NCBI RefSeq assembly: GCF_046298265.1
Contig: NZ_JBKAHK010000003.1
Location: 434,001-498,000 of the forward strand
Source: Gillisia xinjiangensis
Lineage (GTDB): Bacteria; Bacteroidota; Bacteroidia; Flavobacteriales; Flavobacteriaceae
Direction: 5' to 3'
DNA length: 64,000 nucleotides
Position 1 is the first letter of the stretch; every line of letters starts with the position of its first letter. The notes beneath the pieces are model-generated. The model ran no database searches. It was given only the letters and a program-made list of their open reading frames with translations, and had not been told where the DNA came from. The position numbers were made by a program, and so were the translations under genes. Positions 53,203-62,001 of the stretch are shown here, one piece after another.

Positions 53203-53721
53203 TTATGTATTTTGATCCTCAGTTTGTTCTCTTACATAGATTTTTCCATCCCTCAACACTACATCAAGTTGGGGCAACGGTCTTGGAGGCGGACCCTGTA
53301 ATACCGCTCCGGTATCTGCACTAAACCAACCGTTGTGACAGGGGCATTGAATTTGGTTGACTTCCTTCTCATATCTTACCGCACAGGTAAGGTGGGTACA
53401 CTTTTGTTCAAAAGCCCGCCACTCATTCTCCTCCAAATGAATAAGAATATACGGGATATGTTTATCTCCATGGATCTCAAACTGAAACATCTCCCCTATG
53501 GCAACTTCGTTTGCATTTACCACAAAATGTTCACCTTCCATTTTTTCTGCAGGAAAGGCGACTGCCTTTATAACAATAAAGCCATTGCTTAGGGCAAAGG
53601 CCCCAGACAGTAAGCCCAGGAATTTTGCAAATTCCCTTCGGCTAACGTGTGTTCCACGCTTTGATTCAATTGGAAAATCACTTTTCCAGCTGGGTTCTCT
53701 TTCAGAATCTTCCATTGACAT
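53203..53721 (-). CDS. Rieske [2Fe-2S] protein with twin-arginine-type anchor
   Basis: 172 residues. 'HVSRREFAKFLGLLSGAFAL' (residues ~26-45) is a twin-arginine signal with a hydrophobic stretch that may remain as an anchor. The Rieske domain has box 1 CTHLTC (Cys108, His110, Cys113) and box 2 CPCHNG (Cys126, Cys128, His129), so both cluster ligands and the disulfide pair are present. The domain is expected on the periplasmic side. It is encoded between the ferredoxin and the small membrane protein and presumably passes electrons within a quinol-linked complex. Confidence 0.88.
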   Translation of the reverse strand: MSMEDSEREPSWKSDFPIESKRGTHVSRREFAKFLGLLSGAFALSNGFIVIKAVAFPAEKMEGEHFVVNANEVAIGEMFQFEIHGDKHIPYILIHLEENEWRAFEQKCTHLTCAVRYEKEVNQIQCPCHNGWFSADTGAVLQGPPPRPLPQLDVVLRDGKIYVREQTEDQNT

Positions 53722-53731
53722 AGTATTTTAA

Positions 53732-54301
53732 TTATGGGATAATTAACTGATTTGTGCCTTTAGGCATCATAATATTCACCTTAGTATTCACTTCCTGCTG
53801 GCCAAAAAGAAAAGAGTTTACCGGTTCACTGTCTGGTCGCATTTTTTCAATTTCTGCTCTAGTTCCGTAAAACAAGGCCTGACTGGGACATACAGTAGCG
53901 CACATTGGTTTTTTACCTACGCTGGTCCTGTCATAACACAAATTGCATTTCATCATCAATTCTGCCTCTTCCATTTTCTTTGGAACACCAAATGGGCAAG
54001 CCAGCACACAATTTGAACAACCTATACATCTTGAGGTGTTGGCAGAATGCACCACTCCAAACTCATCCTGATGTATGGCATCTGCCGGACAAACATTTGC
54101 ACAGGTAGGATCTTCACAGTGCATGCACACCTGTACGGTAGTTTGCGGACTTGTCTTCCTGTCCACATAATTCACGTGAATCATACTTTCCTGCCCATTC
54201 GTTTCGCATTCAGCGCAGGCCATCACACAGGCCTGACAACCAATACAGCGTTGCATGTCTACGAAAAAAGCCATTTCCTGATCATAATTGGTTTCCGGCA
54301 T
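53732..54301 (-). CDS. Four-cluster [4Fe-4S] ferredoxin subunit (NrfC/DmsB type)
   Basis: 189 residues with 17 cysteines, 16 in four clusters: 'CIGCQACVMAC' (19-29), 'CMHCEDPTCANVCP' (59-71), 'CIGCSNCVLACP' (92-102) and a last group at ~119-138 ('CNLC', 'CATVCP'). It is the standard electron-transfer subunit of molybdopterin oxidoreductases. No Tat or Sec signal, so it works in the cytosol. It lies 62 bp after the catalytic gene and 10 bp before the Rieske gene. Confidence 0.92.
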   Translation of the reverse strand: MPETNYDQEMAFFVDMQRCIGCQACVMACAECETNGQESMIHVNYVDRKTSPQTTVQVCMHCEDPTCANVCPADAIHQDEFGVVHSANTSRCIGCSNCVLACPFGVPKKMEEAELMMKCNLCYDRTSVGKKPMCATVCPSQALFYGTRAEIEKMRPDSEPVNSFLFGQQEVNTKVNIMMPKGTNQLIIP

Positions 54302-54363
54302 AATTGTTTTTTTTTGTTGATTTAGCTATTGATTCTTTTTCTACTTTCTGTCTGATTCGTATT

Positions 54364-56583
54364 TTATGATGAACTTTGATATGCAGTGTCAGTAAGGTGC
54401 TGTGATCCTTTTTTACCCGTTTTTTCCAACTGGCAGGCACAAACCTTATATTCCGGGATTTTGGAGACAGGATCCAGGTTATCTATAGTCAATTGATTGG
54501 CAGAATGTTTTCCTCCCCAATGGTATGGTATAAAAACCGTATCCTCGCGAATAGTCTCAACCACATGGGCCGGGAATTCTGCTACTCCCCTTCTGGTTTT
54601 AACCCTAATTAGATCGTGGTCTTCTATACCGTACTGGAATGCCAGTTTTGGATGAATTTCCAATAGTGGTTCAGGATATTGATCTACTAGCTTACCAATC
54701 CTTCGGGTTGATGTACCGCTTAAATATTGGGACACCACCCTTCCCGTAGTTAATACCACAGGATATTCTTTATTCGGCATTTCTGAAGCAGGGCGATATT
54801 TCACAGGGTTAAAATGTGCTTTTTTATCTGGTGTTTCAAATTTTTTATCTTCCCACAATCTTGGGGTTCCGGGATGGTCAAGGGTTTTACAGGGCCAGAA
54901 AATCCCCATATTATCAACGATTTTTTGATAGGTAATCCCGTAATAATCTGCCGTTCCTCCTTTGGAAGCCACCCTTAATTCGTTAAAAATATCCTCACTG
55001 GTAGGATAATCAAACTTATCTTTTTCACCAAGACGGGCTGCCAATTCCATGATAATCTCCCCATCCCTTCTTGTGTTTTCCGGAGGTGTAATTGCCTCAT
55101 TGATTTTCACCACCCTGCCTTCAGCCGTCGTTACTGTTCCTTCCTCCTCCTCATGAAGTGACCCGGCCATAACAATATCTGCGTGCCGTGCAGTTTCACT
55201 TAAGAAAGTATCTATACATATATAATATTCAAGTTTTTCAAGAGCTTCCCGCACAAAATTATTGTTGGGAAGGGAAACCAGCGGATTAAAACATATAGAG
55301 ATCATTCCCTTGATCTCGCCACGGTGAATTGCCTCAATTTGTTCATACGCAGTTAAACCTTTTCCCGGCATATCCTTTTCATCAATGCCCCAAACCTCTG
55401 AGATATATTTACGATGTTCAGGATTTGTAATGTCCCGGTTTCCCGGTAATTGATCACATTTATGCCCGTGCTCCCGGCCTCCCTGGCCGTTACCCTGCCC
55501 TGTAATAGTTCCGTAGCCGCAGTATGGCTTTCCTATCCTTCCCGAGGCCAGCACGATATTAATACAGCTTAAAACATTATCAACTCCTTTGGTATGGTGT
55601 TCAATTCCACGCGCATGCAGCAAAAAGCTGGTATTTGCTTTCCCCCACATTTCTGCCGCCTGGTAGATCAATTCTTTTGAAATTCCTGAATGCTCCTCAG
55701 CCCAATCAAGGTCATAGTCTTTTACGGCATCAATAGTTTCCTGAAATCCCGAGGTATAATTATCAATAAAGTCGTGATCAAGCCAGTCATTATCTACCAT
55801 GATCTTCAGGATTGCACCAAAAAGCGCAGAATCACCACCCGGTCTTACAGGCAAATGAAGATCTGCAGTTCGTGCCAATGGGATCATTCTTGGATCAACC
55901 ACAATTAATTTAGCACCGTTATCCCTGGCCTGCCAGATATAATGCGTGAGAGTAGGAAAGGTTTCACTAATATTGGCTCCTGCTACAAGAATAACTTCTG
56001 CATGTTTAAGATCTGCCCAGCTGTTGGAAGATCTGTCCAATCCAAAGGCCTTTTTATTGCCTCCCCCCGCGCTCACCATACAAAGCCTGCCGTTATAGTC
56101 CAAATTGGCAGTTTTAAGCGCCACCCGGGCAAACTTCCCTATCATATAACTTTTCTCATTGGTGAGGGACACGCCAGAGAGCATTGCGAAAGCATCTTTC
56201 CCGTATTTCTCCTGTATCCTTTTAATTTCATTCACGGTCCTGCTCATGGCATGCTCCCAGCTTACAGGCTTGAAGCCTTTACCTTCCACCCGCTCAATAG
56301 GATCCATTAACCTGTCTGGATGATTGTTCTGCATATACCGCATTACCCCTTTTGGGCATAGGCGCCCCTCGTTGAAAGGAAATTCTTCCCAGGGTTCAAA
56401 ACCGGCAATTTGATTGTCCTTTACTTTTAATTTGATTCCGCATTGCATACCGCAATAGCAGCAGTGGGTTTTCACCAGCTTGTCCGGTTCCTTGTTTCCT
56501 TGAAAACCTACCTTTGGAGCATAGGCCTTATGAGGACCGTATTTCTCTATTATTTTGTCTACTGAAACGGGAAGTTTTGCCAT
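54364..56583 (-). CDS. Molybdopterin oxidoreductase, nitrate-reductase-like catalytic subunit
   Basis: 739 residues. An N-terminal [4Fe-4S] motif C41-x2-C44-x3-C48-x27-C76 ('CCYCGMQCG' then 'GRLCPKG'), a probable Mo ligand Cys168 in 'NGRLCMVSAGGGNKKAFG', MGD-binding segments 'VILVAGANISETFPT', 'KLIVVDPRMIPLARTADLHL' and 'GNGQGGREHGHKCDQLPG', and a C-terminal 'YPVVLTTGRVVSQYLSGTST'. Best fit is the cytosolic NasA/NarB/NapA-like group with Cys ligation. No signal peptide is visible. The nearby NarK genes and Moco genes argue for nitrate, but another oxyanion cannot be excluded. Confidence 0.87.
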   Translation of the reverse strand: MAKLPVSVDKIIEKYGPHKAYAPKVGFQGNKEPDKLVKTHCCYCGMQCGIKLKVKDNQIAGFEPWEEFPFNEGRLCPKGVMRYMQNNHPDRLMDPIERVEGKGFKPVSWEHAMSRTVNEIKRIQEKYGKDAFAMLSGVSLTNEKSYMIGKFARVALKTANLDYNGRLCMVSAGGGNKKAFGLDRSSNSWADLKHAEVILVAGANISETFPTLTHYIWQARDNGAKLIVVDPRMIPLARTADLHLPVRPGGDSALFGAILKIMVDNDWLDHDFIDNYTSGFQETIDAVKDYDLDWAEEHSGISKELIYQAAEMWGKANTSFLLHARGIEHHTKGVDNVLSCINIVLASGRIGKPYCGYGTITGQGNGQGGREHGHKCDQLPGNRDITNPEHRKYISEVWGIDEKDMPGKGLTAYEQIEAIHRGEIKGMISICFNPLVSLPNNNFVREALEKLEYYICIDTFLSETARHADIVMAGSLHEEEEGTVTTAEGRVVKINEAITPPENTRRDGEIIMELAARLGEKDKFDYPTSEDIFNELRVASKGGTADYYGITYQKIVDNMGIFWPCKTLDHPGTPRLWEDKKFETPDKKAHFNPVKYRPASEMPNKEYPVVLTTGRVVSQYLSGTSTRRIGKLVDQYPEPLLEIHPKLAFQYGIEDHDLIRVKTRRGVAEFPAHVVETIREDTVFIPYHWGGKHSANQLTIDNLDPVSKIPEYKVCACQLEKTGKKGSQHLTDTAYQSSS

Positions 56584-56603
56584 TTTCTTTTTCTTTTTCT
56601 GTT

Positions 56604-57659
56604 TTAACCGAATAGCTTTCCGGCTTCATTTCTTGCTTTCAAATGAGCCATGGCCAAAGCTGAACGTTTCCCCTCCGGGCTAAGTTCCATATGATTTGAT
56701 CCATCCTGCTTATCATAATTAAAACCAAGTTCTTTAGATACATTCTTAAGGTCTTCTAAATGTGTTTGGGTTGCAAACTCTTCCCCGGTGTGTGGGCAGG
56801 TTGCCATACCTCTTCGTTTCCCTTCAGTTTTATAAAGGTTTGCACCTAATTGAGCTAGCCGCTGGAAGATGTGAAAAAACTTTCCGAAGGGCAGCCATAC
56901 CAGGAATAGTATCACCGTTATTGCATGGGTTACTGCCATAAATTGATAGGTCTTTCCTTCCAGGAAAGTATAATCATAGGTTATCCCAAGGCCGGTAACA
57001 GAAATTGCAATTAACAGGATCAATGGCAACCAATCATTTTCAAAACTTTGAGTGGCTATTAATCCTCCATCTGTAAATCTTCGTTTCATCATCATTATAG
57101 CCCCAATAGTCACCAGAACCGAACACCATACCAAACCGTGAAAAGCAATGAAGGCGACCGGGGAGCCCAGGCTAAAAGATCCGGCTTCAAATCCAAACAA
57201 CAAAGCATAATATGTAACATCATCACCTGGTTTAAGAACAAAATGAATCCAGCCAAAGGTTAAGGGAACTGTGATGGCGAAAGCTATTAAACAACCCGTT
57301 GCCAGTAAAAAGTGACCTATCCATCGGGTCCTGCTTCTATAGGCAATGAATCTTTGGAATAAAATATTCCTGAAAAATAATTTTATTGAACGCCAGAGGT
57401 AGGGAAAAAAGTACCTGCTGAATAGAAATTGCATACTCCTGCGCCAGTAAAGTTTTGTAGGCGGCCGTTGTATCCATACCGAATACCTGTAAGCAATCCC
57501 AAAAACAGCAAACACAGTTCCAATAAGGTATGCGATGAGTGCAGGGTCAAAATTTTGTAAATTCCTGGAACCAATAAGCACTAAAATTATCGCAAGTACA
57601 GCCGCGATAATCGCCTTGATTAAGGCCAGCCGATTTAAAGTTTGGAAGAGTCTGTACAT
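56604..57659 (-). CDS. Polytopic membrane subunit of the nitrate reductase module
   Basis: 351 residues, about seven hydrophobic segments: ~13-33, 38-60, 113-135 ('GHFLLATGCLIAFAITVP'), 150-185, 205-225, 235-260. His residues in 'WIGHF', 'GWIHFVL', 'FHGLVW' and 'VTHAITV' could ligate haem b, as in NarI-like or HdrE/DsrM-like quinol oxidising subunits. A soluble tail has 'MATCPHTGEEFATQTH'. First gene of the operon; probably takes electrons from quinol and hands them to the Rieske or ferredoxin subunit (inference). Confidence 0.7.
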   Translation of the reverse strand: MYRLFQTLNRLALIKAIIAAVLAIILVLIGSRNLQNFDPALIAYLIGTVFAVFGIAYRYSVWIQRPPTKLYWRRSMQFLFSRYFFPYLWRSIKLFFRNILFQRFIAYRSRTRWIGHFLLATGCLIAFAITVPLTFGWIHFVLKPGDDVTYYALLFGFEAGSFSLGSPVAFIAFHGLVWCSVLVTIGAIMMMKRRFTDGGLIATQSFENDWLPLILLIAISVTGLGITYDYTFLEGKTYQFMAVTHAITVILFLVWLPFGKFFHIFQRLAQLGANLYKTEGKRRGMATCPHTGEEFATQTHLEDLKNVSKELGFNYDKQDGSNHMELSPEGKRSALAMAHLKARNEAGKLFG

Positions 57660-58054
57660 AATTACTTGATCTTTAATCAGTTCGAAAAACGAGGAATTCT
57701 AAATATCATAACCGTCCAGTTAAAATAGACTGAGCGACATTTGGCTATAATCAGGTTCTTTGACATTATTGTAATCTATAGTTATAAATAGCTTATTTGT
57801 AGGGGTTTTCTATTGATGAGATGCCCAAGACCTATAATATTTCGTAGGTGGAGGCTAAACATAATCAATTCGAATCGTCACGTGCCTTTGGGGCTTGGAA
57901 AGTATAGATTATCAGTAATTTAAAAGAACATTTAAAAAAATTAATGAACACTAAGGTCTAAATATAAGTATTTACTGAGTTTTATTAAAGTTTATTTTTA
58001 TCTAAACCTTTCAATATAAAAGAAGTCTGAACAATAGCCTTTAAAACTCATTTA

Positions 58055-58086
58055 GTACAACACCTATCGACTGGTACAACCCCTAT
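58055..58086. promoter_or_regulatory. Direct repeats in the nitrate reductase leader
   Basis: GTACAACACCTAT (58055-58067) and GTACAACCCCTAT (58074-58086), 12 of 13 identical, 19 bp apart (about two helical turns). Candidate binding site for a dimeric regulator, about 30-60 bp after the predicted start site. Confidence 0.45.
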
Positions 58087-58119
58087 AAACACGCTCTGGT
58101 TACTGTATTTTTCCGGAGA

Positions 58120-58162
58120 CAAAAATGATCAATGCCAAATTGGGAAAATATGATCTTAGTCA
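58120..58162 (-). promoter_or_regulatory. FNR/CRP-like box and -7 box of the nitrate reductase-Moco operon
   Basis: Sense-strand TGACTAAGATCA (58162 to 58151), then CATTTTTG (58127 to 58120; five of six fixed positions of TAnnTTTG). Centre-to-G distance is 36.5 bases as in the other boxes. Confidence 0.5.
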
Positions 58163-58298
58163 GGTTTGTAACTTTATAGTATATTTAGAATTGTTATAAA
58201 TAAAAATCAGAATTAGATACCCTCCACTCTACAATAAAAACAAGAACCTCTTAGAAAACAGCGGAAGTGGTTTTCGTATTCAATAAGAAAAGCCAGTG

Positions 58299-59894
58299 TT
58301 AACATTCAATACCAGAATTAGGCCTGTCATAATACCACCAGTTAAGCCCCAGGCAAATAATGTAATAAATTCCAAAGCCATATAATGCAAATTCCGGAGT
58401 ACCCATTTGAATTTGGTCACCAAATACCTGCGGAATTATGAATGCTCCATAGGCTGCAATTGCCGAGGTCCAGCCCAAAACCGGCCCGGCTTTCTCTTTG
58501 CTGAAGATATAAGGTATACTTCTAAAGGTAGAGCCATTCCCGATTCCTGTTGTAACAAACAATACCATAAAACAGGCAAAGAATGGCCACCAGTAAATTT
58601 CGGGACTTGCACTTTCCCTGGCCTGCACCACAAAATAAGCTACTGCTATGGTTGCCAAAACCGTAACTATTGTACTATAGGTGGTAACCCGGGAGCCGCT
58701 GTTTACTTTATCACTTAGCCAACCTCCTATGGGTCTAACCAATGCCCCCAACATAGGACCTATGAATACCCAGGTAAGAAAATCTGGCGCGTTGGGATTT
58801 ACATATTGTGGATTTGACGGATCTGAATAAACAAAAATATCCTGGCAAAGTTTTGGGAATGCCGCAGAAAATCCTATAAAGGAACCAAAGGTCATGGTAT
58901 AGATGATCGTCATGATCCAGTTATGCTTATCTGAAAGTATAGAAAACTGCTTGTTGAGGCTCTGCTTAATATCACCCGGGCTTAGATATTTCATTAGGAG
59001 AATGGTAAGTATTACCACCACAGGCAATACTATCCACATATTTACCTCAAGTCCTACCAGCAAATAGGATCCAACAGCTGCAGTAACAAGCCCTATACCC
59101 ACCATAAAGAGAGTTTTGGTTATACCCTGAAATGTAGTGGGGAGTTTAGGAGTTCCCGTTATAACATTGTTCATTCCAAAAAAAGCCGCTATAGCTGCAA
59201 ATACTATAGGGATCCATATCCACCCCGCATTTTGCAGACCTGCAAGGGGTTGATCTTCTATTATTTCACCCCCGCTGCCTACTGCTGAGAAAAGAAAGAT
59301 CCCTATAGCAAACGGAATCATCTTTTGCATAATTCCTACCCCAAGATTTCCTATCCCCGCGTTGAGGCCAAGGGAAGTTCCCTGCATTCTCTTAGGAAAA
59401 AAGTAACTGATGTTGCTCATAGAAGACGCGAAATTTCCTCCTCCAAACCCAGACAACAGGGCCAGGATAGCAAATGTAAAATATGGAGTACTTTGATCGG
59501 CCAGGGCAAAACCAACACCAAAGGCAGGTATAAGCAATAGAACAGTAGTAGTAAAAACAACATTCCGGCCTCCTCCCAGGGCAATAAGAAAAGAATTGGG
59601 AATTCTAAGGGTGGCACCAGCAAGCCCGGCAATAGCCGGTAATGTATAATACAAGTTGTTGATTATTGCCAGCTGATTATTGACCATTTCTTCAGACATA
59701 TCCGGAGTGATCATTCCAAAATGGAAATTGAATTCTTTCATTTTGGTGGTAATAATGCTCCACATCATCCACACGGCAAAGGAAAGTAACAGGGCAGGAA
59801 TTGAAAGCCACAAATTTCTGTAAGCTATCTTTTTACCTTTTTGCTCCCAAAATACAGGATCTTCCACATTCCATTCTTCCAGGTTGGTCTTCAT
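58299..59894 (-). CDS. NarK-type nitrate/nitrite transporter (MFS) 2
   Basis: 531 residues with about 12 membrane helices. The nitrate signature region is present: 'LSGFGGGNFASSMSNISYFF' then 'PKRMQGTSLGLNAGIGNLGV', plus 'LVRPIGGWLSDKVNSGSRV' in the second half and 'TTGIGNGSTFRSIPYIF', the second nitrate motif. It imports nitrate or exchanges nitrate and nitrite at the inner membrane. It lies 21 bp after the other narK-like gene, so one transcript. The two differ clearly in sequence and length, suggesting NarK1/NarK2-like division (symport and antiport), which is inference. Confidence 0.9.
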   Translation of the reverse strand: MKTNLEEWNVEDPVFWEQKGKKIAYRNLWLSIPALLLSFAVWMMWSIITTKMKEFNFHFGMITPDMSEEMVNNQLAIINNLYYTLPAIAGLAGATLRIPNSFLIALGGGRNVVFTTTVLLLIPAFGVGFALADQSTPYFTFAILALLSGFGGGNFASSMSNISYFFPKRMQGTSLGLNAGIGNLGVGIMQKMIPFAIGIFLFSAVGSGGEIIEDQPLAGLQNAGWIWIPIVFAAIAAFFGMNNVITGTPKLPTTFQGITKTLFMVGIGLVTAAVGSYLLVGLEVNMWIVLPVVVILTILLMKYLSPGDIKQSLNKQFSILSDKHNWIMTIIYTMTFGSFIGFSAAFPKLCQDIFVYSDPSNPQYVNPNAPDFLTWVFIGPMLGALVRPIGGWLSDKVNSGSRVTTYSTIVTVLATIAVAYFVVQARESASPEIYWWPFFACFMVLFVTTGIGNGSTFRSIPYIFSKEKAGPVLGWTSAIAAYGAFIIPQVFGDQIQMGTPEFALYGFGIYYIICLGLNWWYYDRPNSGIEC

Positions 59895-59915
59895 AATATC
59901 AGGGTTTAATCAATT

Positions 59916-61409
59916 TTATATTTCTTGTTTCGATTCAATTTGGCGCATTAGTTTTGGCTGTTCCCTGTGCATCATTTTTTGAATAGTTCTATGCATCCAC
60001 CACAGGCAAATACCAGATATTACCAGGGTAAACATCCACGCACTGGTCCACAGCCCCGAGCCATCCAGTAAATATCCAAAAAGGATTGGGCATACAAAAC
60101 CTCCCAGTCCACCTATGACTCCCACCATGCCCCCAACTACCCCAACTTCATCTGGAAAATACTCCGGAATATGTTTGTAGACCGCAGCTTTACCAATTCC
60201 CCAAATACTACCCAGAATCACAACCAGGAAGGTAAACACCCATACATTGGCCTGAAAAAAGATCTTTGTCTCTCCGCTGGCCAGTAATTCTTTCTTCTCC
60301 ACCCTTTGGCCCTCCTGCACTACGACTTCCTGCCAGGTTTCTTTTTTGGGAAATACAAACTCCCCTTCAAGGGTATTATAATCTGTTCCATCCCTGGGGA
60401 TTACATCGTATTCAATTCCTGCTGCAACGATTTTGGTTTCACTCACTTCTGTAACCTCTCCGGCCTGTTTAGCCATGATACCGTTTCCGGGGGAGTAGAT
60501 TTCCATTTTTGGAAAGATCAATAAAAAGCTAATTGCTACAGAAGTTCCCAAAACCCAATACATTACCTTACGCGCACCCCATTTATCTGACATCCAACCA
60601 CCAAGAGCCCTTATTACCCCGGAAGGAAAACTAAAGGCTGCTGCCAGTAAACCAGCAGTTACCAAAGGGAGATAATATACGTTAACATAGTAAGGAACCA
60701 GCCATTGTGAGAAAGCCACAAAACAACCGAATACCAGAAAGTAATAAAGACCAAAGCGCCACACTCTCATACTTTTAAGAGGCTGCATTAATTTCTTAAG
60801 GGTACGCTGTGTTGCCGGTTTCTTATTTGTTGCGAAGACAACAAAAATGATCGCCATGATTACCAGGGCAGCAGAATAGATAACAGGAAGTATTCTCCAG
60901 TTTTCAATATCTGCCCCGTTATTAGTAAGATTTATTAATAATGTAGGTGCCACAAGCGTTGTAATGGCAGCTCCGGCATTCCCTGCACCAAAAATACCCA
61001 GTGCCCGGCCCTGCCAGTCTTTCTCATACCAAACAGAGGTATAGGCAATCCCAACCGCAAACCCTGCACCAGTAAGGCCATACCCAAAACTACATAAAGC
61101 AAAACCAAGGAAAGAATCTACATATTGCAACATGAACATAGGAATGGCACTTACCAGCAGTAATCCTCCAAACATCCATTTGCCTCCATATTTATCTGTC
61201 ATTATCCCCAGAGGCAATCTGAATATAGACCCGGTAAGAACCGGGATTCCCAAAAGCCATCCAATTTGAACTGAACTCCAGTCGTAAACCCCGTTATCTA
61301 CAAGAAAGGTTACCGTAACCCCATTGAACATCCAAACTGCAAAACAAATGGTAAATGCAAGGGTATTCAGGAAAAGCATTTTATGAGCGGCAAAGGACGG
61401 TGAGTTCAT
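59916..61409 (-). CDS. NarK-type nitrate/nitrite transporter (MFS) 1 with inserted loop
   Basis: 497 residues. 'FRLPLGIMTDKYGGKWMFGG' is the A-loop, 'SFGYGLTGAGFAVGIAYTS' and 'IFGAGNAGAAITTLVAPTL' the nitrate signature region, and 'FPDEVGVVGGMVGVIGGLGG' the second one. Between helices near residue 305 and 385 is an ~80-residue insertion containing 'AAGIEYDVIPRDGTDYN' and 'VVVQEGQRVEKKELLASG', a beta-rich, lipoyl/biotinyl-like pattern not part of the MFS fold. First gene of the narK pair; a strong Bacteroidetes promoter lies 92 bp upstream. Confidence 0.9.
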   Translation of the reverse strand: MNSPSFAAHKMLFLNTLAFTICFAVWMFNGVTVTFLVDNGVYDWSSVQIGWLLGIPVLTGSIFRLPLGIMTDKYGGKWMFGGLLLVSAIPMFMLQYVDSFLGFALCSFGYGLTGAGFAVGIAYTSVWYEKDWQGRALGIFGAGNAGAAITTLVAPTLLINLTNNGADIENWRILPVIYSAALVIMAIIFVVFATNKKPATQRTLKKLMQPLKSMRVWRFGLYYFLVFGCFVAFSQWLVPYYVNVYYLPLVTAGLLAAAFSFPSGVIRALGGWMSDKWGARKVMYWVLGTSVAISFLLIFPKMEIYSPGNGIMAKQAGEVTEVSETKIVAAGIEYDVIPRDGTDYNTLEGEFVFPKKETWQEVVVQEGQRVEKKELLASGETKIFFQANVWVFTFLVVILGSIWGIGKAAVYKHIPEYFPDEVGVVGGMVGVIGGLGGFVCPILFGYLLDGSGLWTSAWMFTLVISGICLWWMHRTIQKMMHREQPKLMRQIESKQEI

Positions 61410-61472
61410 ATTTTGAAAATTCTTGTTAAAGTTATACTTTATATTTCTATTTTAAAAAATTCAGATTAACAA

Positions 61473-61482
61473 ATCAATTGAT
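61473..61482. promoter_or_regulatory. Palindrome in the narK leader
   Basis: ATCAATTGAT, perfect 10-bp palindrome about 12-21 bases after the predicted start site; possible operator, though short palindromes occur by chance in AT-rich DNA. Confidence 0.25.
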
Positions 61483-61500
61483 ATGGCCGGGGCGAAAACA

Positions 61501-61530
61501 CAAAATTACTTATGTCCAGTTCTCAACAAA
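61501..61530 (-). promoter_or_regulatory. Promoter of the narK pair
   Basis: On the minus strand TTTG (61530 to 61527), an 18-bp spacer, then TAATTTTG (61508 to 61501). This matches both elements and spacing of the Bacteroidetes housekeeping promoter. No FNR-like box sits at the usual distance. Confidence 0.65.
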
Positions 61531-61548
61531 TTTAACATTATCCACATT

Positions 61549-62001
61549 TCAAATAATTTTTAATCCATCAGAAAACAAAACCTGAGAATAGCCGCATTGA
61601 AAGGATAGCGCATCATTAATGCTAAAGGCCGGTACCGTCCATTTATTGATAAGGCTTGACTCAAAATAAACTTCGTTCCCAGATAAGAAATTATTCCTAA
61701 ATTTAAGCTGGGAAGCACTACCCAAAATACGAATATCCCGCGCACTAAAATGAAATTTCATGCCCTTGTAATTATATGCTGCATTGATATGCCCGCTTTG
61801 CCCAATGCAAAAAGCGGCGTGATGATCTTCTGCGATTAATTTGCCGTATCCATTGCGTTCGTCCTGCTGCATCAACTGACCATTAAGGTCAAAAGAATTT
61901 TGGGCTACAATAAAAAGAGGGGAAAAAAATAACAGCCATATCAAAAGCCTCATCAACTTACGAAGGAAATTGTATAAAGGAATTTTCGACATTGAAATCA
62001 A
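61549..62001 (-). pseudogene. Truncated alginate-export/porin-like outer membrane protein
   Basis: 150 residues. A signal peptide is clear: 'LMRLLIWLLFFSPLFIVAQN'. Then 'FDLNGQLMQQDERNGYGKLI', 'HHAAFCIGQSGHINAAYNYK' and 'MKFHFSARDIRILGSASQ' resemble the first strands of the alginate_exp porin family (…RxELRNGYG…QRxRLN…QDVRxWG…). Past residue ~118 the similarity decays and the frame ends early; full members have ~400-450 residues. So it is probably an N-terminal remnant, perhaps of the outer-membrane channel that served nitrate uptake. It could still be made as a short secreted protein. Confidence 0.45.

Larger units (their letters stand above)
57660..58298. other. 639-bp regulatory spacer and long leader
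   Basis: No gene. Contains the FNR-like promoter at 58120-58162 and the direct repeats at 58055-58086; everything between there and the first ATG (57659) would be a ~455-nt leader. I see no clear leader ORF or riboswitch fold in it. Confidence 0.5.

Noticed and set aside
54364..57659. Classical NarGHI respiratory nitrate reductase
   Set aside because: The catalytic protein is far too short (739 against about 1,200 residues), the Mo ligand looks like Cys, and a Rieske subunit replaces NarI-NarH wiring.
58055..58086. NarL heptamers in the direct repeats
   Set aside because: The words do not match TACYYMT in a consistent arrangement, and NarL-type regulators are not visible here.
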